Assembly: GCA_955651875.1 (NCBI GenBank)
Contig: CATPAP010000205.1
Span: 1-7,850, forward strand
Length of the DNA: 7,850 nt
Source: Candidatus Dormiibacterota bacterium
Lineage (GTDB): Bacteria > Chloroflexota > Dormibacteria > Aeolococcales > Aeolococcaceae
Direction: 5' to 3'
Shown here: positions 1 to 4,771 of the stretch, one piece after another
How the letters are laid out: each line of letters opens with the position of its first letter
Position numbering within the stretch: the first letter of the stretch is position 1
Program-made: the position numbers and the translations under genes
Notes under the pieces: generated by a model
What the model saw: only the letters and a program-made list of their open reading frames with translations
What the model was told of the DNA's origin: nothing
Databases searched by the model: none

Positions 1-159
1 CAACAGTGCATCAGGGACAACGGAATCCATGTCGCGGCCACCTTCCAGCCATCTGACCGGTACTGGCTCTTCCAGGGCATCGAGTCCGCCCTGTTCGTTG
101 TCTTGGCGATAGCCCTGGTGACCTTTTCGGTCTGGTGGGTACGGCGCCGCGTGCGGTAG
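1..159 (+). CDS. C-terminal fragment of a membrane protein, probably an ABC-2-type transporter permease
   Basis: The first reading frame is open from base 1 to a TAG at 157-159 and gives 52 residues; the start lies outside the window. The visible part has a short hydrophilic stretch, then the segment QPSDRYWLFQGIESALF leading into one hydrophobic helix (about residues 29-46), and ends in a basic cytoplasmic-type tail with WVRRRVR. A last helix followed by arginines fits an inner-membrane protein with its C-terminus inside. The pattern 'QP..R(Y/F)W.FQ.IE..(I/L)F' resembles the last helix of actinobacterial ABC-2-type permeases that sit beside an ATPase gene, often with a GntR/YtrA-type regulator. 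That functional call is from memory of the family. The coding frame and membrane tail are seen directly, but only the last 50 or so residues are available, so any other polytopic membrane protein remains possible. Confidence 0.65.
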   Translation, partial: QQCIRDNGIHVAATFQPSDRYWLFQGIESALFVVLAIALVTFSVWWVRRRVR

Positions 160-401
160 CTGTTGACATCGAGCGGGCTGTGCTCGCTCACTCGGCAATG
201 TGCGAGGTGTTGCGGTGGGGCAAACGGCCGCGGGCTGTGCATGTTGACTTGAACACGCTGACCAGGAGGGTGCTGGAAGGACGGCTCGCGGAGGCCTGGC
301 TCGCAAGGCCCCACGGCGTCTGCGTAGCGCCCCAATGCCGGGTGATCCCCGCCGGCGGTGACGGCATCGAAGTCGGGAATAGTGGCTGCGTAGGGCCGTG
401 A
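135..401 (+). pseudogene. Possible decayed fragment of a DUF222/HNH (13E12-type) endonuclease gene
   Basis: An open frame of 88 codons begins inside the end of the preceding gene (GTG at 135) and ends at 401. Most codons end in G or C and second positions are less GC-rich, a coding-like bias. The translation contains RPRAVHVDLNTL, which resembles the '(R)P.vvvhVDl.tL' stretch of actinobacterial DUF222 proteins, and then GVCVAPQCRVIPAG, which resembles the 'g.CvaPGCrvPa.wC..HH' start of their HNH domain. The catalytic HH and the residues after it are absent, and the usual 60-100 residues between the two motifs are missing. If real, it is therefore an internally deleted remnant. There is no clear ribosome-binding site. 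This reading rests on two short motif likenesses, and a chance open frame in GC-rich DNA is a serious alternative. Confidence 0.25.
171..189 (+). terminator. Possible terminator hairpin after the membrane-protein gene
   Basis: Eleven bases after the TAG stop, GAGCGGG (171-177) can pair with CTCGCTC (183-189), giving a 7-bp stem with one G-U pair around a 5-base loop. There is no T-run after it. GC-rich actinobacterial terminators often lack one, so this is plausible but weak. Confidence 0.3.
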
Positions 402-566
402 GCCCGCCAGTCAGGTCGAACTATGGCCGCTCTGTCCGATCCGCCGGTCAAATGTGGGTGTTGTAGTACGTGATGACCACCCTCACGCCACGAGGCACGG
501 GCGCCAGGCGCGCGACTCTGCGCGGCTCGGCCCGTGGTCCCTAACACCACTTTCGTCAGGTAGTGC

Positions 567-584
567 TTCTAGGATTTCCTAGAA
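567..584. promoter_or_regulatory. Perfect 18-bp palindrome TTCTAGGA-TT-TCCTAGAA, operator-like
   Basis: Two perfect 8-base arms, TTCTAGGA (567-574) and TCCTAGAA (577-584), are separated by TT. Outside them, GTA (560-562) and TAC (588-590) form a slightly off-centre outer pair. Each arm holds CTAG, a tetranucleotide that is scarce in GC-rich genomes. The short spacer and AT-rich flanks fit a dimeric repressor operator better than a terminator, because the RNA hairpin would have too tight a loop and no T-run. No intact gene starts next to it within the window: the tRNA and the crotonase unit run toward it from the right. It may belong to a lost gene or element. The binding protein cannot be named from the sequence. 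Confidence 0.5.
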
Positions 585-656
585 CCGTACTTTCGACGAC
601 TTCCAACGCGGTCCAAGTCGACCGAAGCCGGGCCATTCCGTATTCAAATCACGGAG

Positions 657-731
657 TGGAGCGGGAGACGAGGCTCGAACTCGCGACCCTTACCTTGGCA
701 AGGTAATGCTCTACCACTGAGCTACTCCCGC
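657..731 (-). tRNA. tRNA-Gly (anticodon GCC), CCA encoded
   Basis: Read on the minus strand, the gene starts GCGGGAGTAGCTCAGTGG and folds into a full cloverleaf. The acceptor stem is GCGGGAG (731-725) pairing with CTCCCGC (667-661). The D arm is GCTC/GAGC, the anticodon stem TTACC/GGTAA, and the 7-base anticodon loop TTGCCAA has GCC at 699-697. A five-base variable loop and a T arm with TTCGAGC follow. The discriminator base is U (660), followed by an encoded CCA (659-657). It decodes GGC and GGU. The gene lies 52 bases after the crotonase stop codon on the same strand, with its own -10-like box upstream, so it may be transcribed both independently and by read-through. Confidence 0.97.
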
Positions 732-743
732 TCGCGGCTGGCG

Positions 744-749
744 AGTATA
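744..749 (-). promoter_or_regulatory. -10-like box TATACT upstream of tRNA-Gly
   Basis: On the minus strand TATACT lies 12 nt before the first base of the mature tRNA, a normal distance for a short pre-tRNA leader. It is the only AT-rich hexamer in that GC-rich gap. No TTGACA-like -35 stands 16-18 bases further upstream, where the sequence is the 11-bp tandem repeat. Confidence 0.5.
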
Positions 750-759
750 TCGCAGGGCT

Positions 760-781
760 CGCGAGGCGCCCGCGAGGCGCC
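760..781. repeat. Perfect 11-bp tandem duplication
   Basis: The unit CGCGAGGCGCC occurs twice head to tail at 760-770 and 771-781. It directly follows (on the minus strand) the stop codon of the crotonase gene at 784-786 and precedes the tRNA promoter box. It looks like a simple replication-slippage duplication in non-coding DNA. Confidence 0.85.
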
Positions 782-783
782 GA

Positions 784-1572
784 TCAGTGGCCTGTGAACT
801 CCGGCGTGTGCTTGCTCATGAACGCGGTGAGTCCGGCACCGAAGTCATCGCTGTGCGCCGCGATATCCTGTGCCTCCCCCTCACGCTCGAGCTGGGTGTC
901 CAGGTCGTTGTCGAGCGACTGGTTGATGAGCCGCTTGATGAGGCCGGCGGAGCGGGGTGCCCGTGCCAGCCGGGTGGCGAAATCGGCGGTGGCGTGGGCG
1001 AGGTGGGCGTCGTCCACGACCCGGTGGACCAGCCCGAGGCGCAGGGCCTCGGCGGAATCCACCGTCTCTCCCAGCATGGCAAGCTCGAGCGCCCTGGCGG
1101 TACCCACGAGTCGCGGCAGGAAGTAGCTGCTTCCCGCGTCGGGAACCAGGCCGATTCGCACGAACGCCTGGATGAAGGTCGCGGATTCGCCGGCGATGCG
1201 GAAGTCCGCGGCGAGCGCGAGGGACATCCCGGCACCGGCCGCCACACCATTGACCGAGGCGACGACGGGCTTCTCGAGCTCCCGGATGGCTTTGATCATC
1301 GGCACGTAGTGGTCGCGAAGGTGGCCACGGATGTCAGCGTCACCGGACGTGATCCCACCACGCAGGTCTTGGCCGGAGCAGAACCCGCGACCTGCGCCGG
1401 TAATGACCACGACACGGACGCTGTCGTCCTTAGCGGCATCGCGACAACCTTCGGCGACGGCGTCGAGAACCTCGTCGGTGAGGCCGTTGAGCACCTCGGG
1501 TCGGTTGAGAGTCAGTGTCAGAACGCCGGCATCGCGAGCGCTCAAGAGGACGGATGTCGTGGTGATCGACAT
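784..1572 (-). CDS. PaaG-like enoyl-CoA hydratase/isomerase (crotonase family)
   Basis: The gene encodes 262 residues, a normal crotonase length, for a soluble enzyme acting on acyl-CoA thioesters. The oxyanion-hole segments are visible: GRGFCSGQDL (about 61-70) and NGVAAGAG (108-115). The residue aligning with the first catalytic Glu of true enoyl-CoA hydratases (the GGGCE motif) is Ser117, while IGLVPDAGSS places an Asp at 145, as in PaaG, the ring 1,2-epoxyphenylacetyl-CoA isomerase. The C-terminal AFMSKHTPEFTGH also closely follows PaaG. An isomerase-type reaction is therefore more likely than plain hydration. No other phenylacetate-degradation genes are present, so the substrate is open. 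I chose the ATG at 1572 because family homology begins there; longer readings enter the upstream gene. It follows the DUF971 gene by 4 nt, which suggests co-transcription, although a -10-like TACAGT 6 nt before the ATG could add a leaderless start. Confidence 0.93.
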   Translation of the reverse strand: MSITTTSVLLSARDAGVLTLTLNRPEVLNGLTDEVLDAVAEGCRDAAKDDSVRVVVITGAGRGFCSGQDLRGGITSGDADIRGHLRDHYVPMIKAIRELEKPVVASVNGVAAGAGMSLALAADFRIAGESATFIQAFVRIGLVPDAGSSYFLPRLVGTARALELAMLGETVDSAEALRLGLVHRVVDDAHLAHATADFATRLARAPRSAGLIKRLINQSLDNDLDTQLEREGEAQDIAAHSDDFGAGLTAFMSKHTPEFTGH

Positions 1573-1576
1573 GGGA

Positions 1577-1915
1577 TCACTGTACCCCCGCGGTTCCGGG
1601 TGGGGCATCCACCCTCTCGCCGAGTTCACGCAATCGCTCGTATGTGTAGATACCCGTGTTATGCCCGTCAGCCCACACCACGTTGAGGCCGTAGGAGCCG
1701 ACGAGCGAAATGTCCGCGAGGTCGTCCTCACCAGGTTCGAGATGGGGTCGAACGGCGAAGCGGCCGGCGCTGCCCATCTCCCCGTGGCAGGCGGCACAGG
1801 GGCAGGCGCGGCGGAGCACGTCGAATGGAATGCGATGGATCGCCCTGTCCTCCCACTCGACGAGCAGGGCGCGGGCGGGCTCGTCGTAGTCGAAACGTGT
1901 GGGGACGGGGCTCAC
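1577..1915 (-). CDS. DUF971 protein (gamma-butyrobetaine hydroxylase-like N-terminal domain) with zinc-site motif
   Basis: The gene encodes 112 residues forming a single DUF971/GBBH-like_N domain (PF06155). Visible marks are the early beta strands with LLVEWED (18-24), IPFDVLRRACPCAACHGE (29-46), DISLVGSYGLNVVWADGH (68-85) and the closing GIYTYERLREL (88-98). Cys38, Cys40, Cys43 and His85 reproduce the C-x-C-x2-C plus His zinc-binding arrangement known from the N-terminal domain of eukaryotic gamma-butyrobetaine hydroxylase; the catalytic 2-oxoglutarate oxygenase domain is absent. Stand-alone bacterial members have no firm function, and the domain is sometimes fused to or near Mrp/ApbC-type iron-sulfur carriers. 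The start is taken as GTG at 1915, where homology begins and where a -10-like TATGCT lies 6 nt upstream; an open frame continues upstream without domain content. It heads the unit with the PaaG-like gene and diverges from the DUF1800 gene. Confidence 0.88.
   Translation of the reverse strand: MSPVPTRFDYDEPARALLVEWEDRAIHRIPFDVLRRACPCAACHGEMGSAGRFAVRPHLEPGEDDLADISLVGSYGLNVVWADGHNTGIYTYERLRELGERVDAPPGTAGVQ
1579..1584 (-). promoter_or_regulatory. -10-like TACAGT, 6 nt before the PaaG-like start
   Basis: On the minus strand TACAGT is followed by gatccc and then ATG. It overlaps the last codons and stop of the DUF971 gene, so part of the match is fixed by coding sequence. It counts mainly because the same spacing recurs at four other starts. 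No Shine-Dalgarno is placed for this ATG. Confidence 0.35.
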
Positions 1916-1921
1916 CAGCCG

Positions 1922-1927
1922 AGCATA
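1922..1927 (-). promoter_or_regulatory. -10 box TATGCT for a leaderless DUF971 mRNA
   Basis: TATGCT on the minus strand is followed by cggctg (6 nt) and the GTG start at 1915. No Shine-Dalgarno is present in the preceding 20 bases. Transcription from such a box would begin at or next to the start codon. No clear -35 is seen. Confidence 0.55.
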
Positions 1928-2011
1928 GAGAGCAAGTCCGCAGCGTGCTCCGCGGTTCGGATGAGAGCCGCCTGAGAAGGTTGTCAGGAAGCCTCCTCTT
2001 TCCACGTCCTC

Positions 2012-2020
2012 TAAGGAAGG
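2012..2020 (+). promoter_or_regulatory. Shine-Dalgarno TAAGGAAGG that decides the DUF1800 start
   Basis: TAAGGAAGG is the only anti-16S-like stretch before the DUF1800 gene. It lies 10 nt before TTG (2031) and 22 nt before ATG (2043), so it favours the TTG start. A TTGTCA at 1981-1986 could be a -35, but no good -10 follows at the right distance. Confidence 0.5.
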
Positions 2021-2030
2021 TCTCCCAGAC

Positions 2031-3482
2031 TTGGGCGTCGAGATGAAGCTGACTGGGATCCGCCTCAGCCGCCGCCAGGCCATCGGCGTCGCCGCGGGCG
2101 GCGCGCTGGGGGCGGTCGCCCTCCACTACGGGCTCGACGAGACCGGCTCCCGGCCGAAGGCGGCCGCGGTGAGCGCCGGGGGATGGCCGAGCCCACTTGG
2201 TGATCAGCGTGCGATGGCCGCCCACCTCCTGCGACGAGCCGGCTTCGGCTACACGAAGGCCGACCTCGACGAGGCCGCGTCGATCTCGTACGACGACCTG
2301 GTTGACAAGCTGGTGACCCAGCAGCCGGACCCGCTGGCCGTCCCCGCAGACGCCACCAACCACAACCTGGTGGTGCGCGCCTGGTATGCGCACATGGCCA
2401 CCACGCACGCGCAGTTCCCCGAGCGGATGACGCTGTTCTGGCACGGCGTGCTCACCAGCGACTATCGCAAAGCGGCGCGGCTGCCCTTTGTCTTCCAGCA
2501 GAACAACCTGTACCGCAGCGCTGCCCTCACCGATCTGCGCAGCCTGCTGTCGAGCGTCACCCACGACCCCCTGATGATGCGGTACCTGAACCTCGACGCC
2601 GGCACCGCCGCAGCCCCCAACGAGAACTACGCGCGCGAGCTGATGGAGCTGTTCACGCTCGGCCCGGGCAACTACTCTGAGAGCGACGTTCGTGAGGGCG
2701 CGAGGGCGCTCAGCGGCCTGCGCATCGGCCTCTTCGACTCTGGAGGCTCGCGGATTCCGGCGCCCAGGTACGACAAGAGCAATCCTCAAAGCTACGCCGA
2801 CCAGATCAACGCTCTGGTCGCGTCCGGAGCAAGGTTCCGCGGTACCGTCGTCGCGCGCCTCCACGACTCGGGCGGCAAAACCCTCCTCGGCAAGACGGGC
2901 AACCTCGGGGCCGACGACGTCATCGACATCCTGCTCGCGCAGTCGGCATGCGCACCGTTCGTGACGCGGCGTGCGATGACCTTCTTTGCAACGCCGAACC
3001 CGTCGGATGCCGACGTCAACGACGTGGCCAGTCAGTTTCGCAACAGCAGGTACGACCTTCGCACCCTCATGCGCGCCATCTTTCGCAGCCGTGTGTTCAC
3101 GTCGCCGGCCAACTACCGCTCGCTGATGCGCTCACCCACGGACTACATGGTGGCGAGCACCCGCGCCCTCAACCGTCCGCAGCTCGCTGTCGCGGCGGCC
3201 AAGGCGGCGGCGGGGATGGACCAGGTGCTGTACGACCCACCCAACGTCGCTGGCTGGCCGTCGAACGCCGGCTGGGTGAACTCGACGTCGATGCTGGCTC
3301 GCATCAACTTCGCGACCACTGCCATCACCCAGACGGCAGCGCTCCCGGACCCGAAAACGGGGGTGGGCACCCAGCTCGACGGCGTGCTCGGGCGCGACAC
3401 TGCCGCGGCTTTCAAAGCCGCCGGCAACGATGCGGACCGCTGGTTCGCGCTGCTCGCCAGCCCTGAATTCCAACTGAAATGA
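2031..3482 (+). CDS. DUF1800 family Tat-exported protein
   Basis: The gene encodes 483 residues from TTG (479 from the ATG at 2043). The N-terminus has a twin-arginine signal (SRRQAIG near residue 13, then a hydrophobic AAGGALGAVAL stretch), so export is expected. The body shows the DUF1800 signature in order: HLLRRAGFGY (65-74), RMTLFWHGVLTSDYRKA (132-148), HDPLMMRYLNL (178-188), PNENYARELMELFTLG (196-211), DVREGARALSG (219-229), KTLLG (283-287), DVIDILLAQ, SPTDYMVASTRAL and PPNVAGWPSNAGW (403-415). Between ALSG and KTLLG there is an extra stretch (about 230-276) that seems longer than usual. The family's biochemical role is unknown. It is regularly followed by a DUF1501 gene, as here, 10 nt downstream with the Shine-Dalgarno overlapping this stop codon, so the two are almost certainly co-translated. 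The start is uncertain between TTG and ATG. Confidence 0.93.
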   Translation: MGVEMKLTGIRLSRRQAIGVAAGGALGAVALHYGLDETGSRPKAAAVSAGGWPSPLGDQRAMAAHLLRRAGFGYTKADLDEAASISYDDLVDKLVTQQPDPLAVPADATNHNLVVRAWYAHMATTHAQFPERMTLFWHGVLTSDYRKAARLPFVFQQNNLYRSAALTDLRSLLSSVTHDPLMMRYLNLDAGTAAAPNENYARELMELFTLGPGNYSESDVREGARALSGLRIGLFDSGGSRIPAPRYDKSNPQSYADQINALVASGARFRGTVVARLHDSGGKTLLGKTGNLGADDVIDILLAQSACAPFVTRRAMTFFATPNPSDADVNDVASQFRNSRYDLRTLMRAIFRSRVFTSPANYRSLMRSPTDYMVASTRALNRPQLAVAAAKAAAGMDQVLYDPPNVAGWPSNAGWVNSTSMLARINFATTAITQTAALPDPKTGVGTQLDGVLGRDTAAAFKAAGNDADRWFALLASPEFQLK

Positions 3483-3492
3483 GGAACCCACG

Positions 3493-4728
3493 ATGACCGT
3501 CTCCCGCCGCGACTTTCTCTCCTCCGGCCTGGTCGGCGTCGCCAGCGGGGTGATCGTCCCGCCGATCCTCGCCAAGGGCGTCTTCGCCGCGGGGGTCGAC
3601 GGCATCCACAACGATCGCGTGCTCGTCGTGGTTCAGCTGGCCGGCGGCAACGACGGCCTCAACACGGTCGTCCCGTACGCCGACCCGGCGTACGCGACGG
3701 CACGGCCCACGGTGGGCGTCCGACCGGAGACCGTGCTGCACATCGACAGCAACGTTGGACTCAACCCCGCGCTGAAGAATCTCAAGTCGCTGTACGACGG
3801 CGGCTCGGTGGCGATCGTGCAGGGCGTCGGCTACGACAACCCCACCTACTCGCACTTCGAGAACCTCTATGTGTGGGAGTACGCCGACCCCAAGCGCGCC
3901 CAGACGGACGGCTGGCTCGGCCAGATGCTCGGCAGTCAGCTCGATTCCCAGGGCCATCCCCTCGCCGGCTGCGCGCTGGGTGAGGTGAGCACCCCGCCCG
4001 AGCTGCGCGCCTCGAACGCGATCGTCAGCGTCATCCAGTCCATCGACGCCTACACCGTGCGCGGAGGTGGGGGTCGCCAGGCGACCGCACCTGCGCTGTA
4101 CCGCAGCACGCCGGGGATCTATGGAACCCTCTTCGACCAGGCGCTGAGCACGGCCGAGTACGGGATGAAGACGCTCTCCCTGGGAGCGACGACGTACAAG
4201 CCCGCTGCCCAGTACACCGTCGCCGGCACGGCGCCGGCGGCCAACACCCTCGGCTCCGCGATGCAGCTCACCGCGCAGATGATCGTCACCGAGCCGTCCG
4301 TGAAGATCTGCCACGTGGTGCTCGGCGGATTCGACACCCACCAGGCGGAGTCGGCGAGGCAGTCGGCGCTGCTCAGCGAGCTCGACGCCGCGCTGAGCGC
4401 CTTCATGCAGGACATCGCCGCGCACGGCCAGGCCGATCGTGTCGTGCTGATGACCTGGTCGGAGTTCGGCCGGCGCATCGCTGAGAACGGCAGCCAGGGC
4501 ACCGACCACGGCGCCGCGGCGCCGCTGTTCATCATCGGCAAGCCGGTCAAAGGCGGCCTGTACGGGGAACAGCCGTCACTGACGAGCACCATCGACGGTG
4601 GCAACCTCAAGTACACCGTCGATTTCCGCAGCGTCTACCAGACCCTGATCCGCGACTGGCTGCAGGGCGACCCGCAGTCTGTCCTCGGCGCCTCGTATCC
4701 CGAGCTGCCCGTCATCAAGCAGGCGTAG
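3493..4728 (+). CDS. DUF1501 family Tat-exported protein (alkaline-phosphatase-like fold)
   Basis: The gene encodes 411 residues. MTVSRRDFLSSG is an almost ideal twin-arginine signal (R5, R6), followed by a hydrophobic stretch and a probable cleavage region near FAAG (31-34). The DUF1501 marks are all present: QLAGGNDGLNTVVPY (48-62), the SHFE region (120-123), GGFDTH (278-283), a helix rich in Leu/Ala, TWSEFGRR (321-328), NGSQGTDHG (332-340) and the closing DFRSVYQTLIRDWL (377-390). Pfam places the family in the alkaline phosphatase-like clan, and the Asp/His pairs in GFDTH and GTDHG look like metal ligands, but no reaction has been shown for the group as far as I know. A GAGGA Shine-Dalgarno at 3481-3485 overlaps the DUF1800 stop, 7 nt from the ATG, so expression is coupled. 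A hairpin follows the stop. Confidence 0.95.
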   Translation: MTVSRRDFLSSGLVGVASGVIVPPILAKGVFAAGVDGIHNDRVLVVVQLAGGNDGLNTVVPYADPAYATARPTVGVRPETVLHIDSNVGLNPALKNLKSLYDGGSVAIVQGVGYDNPTYSHFENLYVWEYADPKRAQTDGWLGQMLGSQLDSQGHPLAGCALGEVSTPPELRASNAIVSVIQSIDAYTVRGGGGRQATAPALYRSTPGIYGTLFDQALSTAEYGMKTLSLGATTYKPAAQYTVAGTAPAANTLGSAMQLTAQMIVTEPSVKICHVVLGGFDTHQAESARQSALLSELDAALSAFMQDIAAHGQADRVVLMTWSEFGRRIAENGSQGTDHGAAAPLFIIGKPVKGGLYGEQPSLTSTIDGGNLKYTVDFRSVYQTLIRDWLQGDPQSVLGASYPELPVIKQA

Positions 4729-4739
4729 GCAATTCCGTC

Positions 4740-4755
4740 GCCCCGGCCGCGGGGC
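4740..4755 (+). terminator. Short GC hairpin after the DUF1501 gene
   Basis: GCCCCG (4740-4745) pairs with CGGGGC (4750-4755) around a GCCG loop, 11 bases after the TAG. There is no T-run. It sits just before the promoter box of the next gene, a reasonable place for a terminator. Confidence 0.4.
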
Positions 4756-4759
4756 ACGG

Positions 4760-4765
4760 TAGGCT
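4760..4765 (+). promoter_or_regulatory. -10 box TAGGCT for a leaderless thioesterase mRNA
   Basis: TAGGCT is followed by cgcggg (6 nt) and the GTG at 4772. No usable Shine-Dalgarno spacing exists and no -35 is evident. Confidence 0.5.
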
Positions 4766-4771
4766 CGCGGG

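Larger units (their letters stand above)
160..656. other. Gene-poor interval between the membrane-protein gene and tRNA-Gly
   Basis: About 500 bases hold no intact gene that I can defend. Contents: a hairpin at 171-189; the doubtful DUF222/HNH-like open frame up to 401; a minus-strand open stretch 448-540 whose last residues read VVITYYNTHI before a stop, faintly like the YNTHRPH motif of IS3/IS481 transposases; the palindrome at 567-584; and a weak hairpin at 637-655 (TCCGT/ACGGA, 9-base loop) just past the 3' end of the tRNA, which might end tRNA transcription. The stretch from about 541 to 656 is visibly richer in A+T than the flanking genes. Gene debris lying on the 3' side of a tRNA gene is what an old integration site looks like, but no tRNA 3'-end duplicate (attL/attR) is seen here. 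Confidence 0.6.

Noticed and set aside
163..168. TTGACA as a -35 promoter element
   Set aside because: No -10-like hexamer stands 16-18 bases downstream and no supported gene follows.
188..550. Minus-strand 120-codon frame starting just beyond the CTAG palindrome
   Set aside because: The position 17 bases from the palindrome is tempting, but the protein has no recognisable pattern, no ribosome-binding site, and unselective composition.
787..1686. Long plus-strand open frame (299 codons) opposite the crotonase gene
   Set aside because: It is the antisense shadow of a well-supported crotonase; the translation has no domain pattern and is an artefact of high GC.
1728..2864. Minus-strand open frame (378 codons) across the DUF971 start and the DUF1800 gene
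   Set aside because: It overlaps two recognised genes in other frames and its residues show only Arg/Gly/Val-rich shadow composition.
3412..4509. Minus-strand open frame (365 codons) opposite DUF1501
   Set aside because: DUF1501 motifs are complete on the plus strand; this is a GC-driven shadow.
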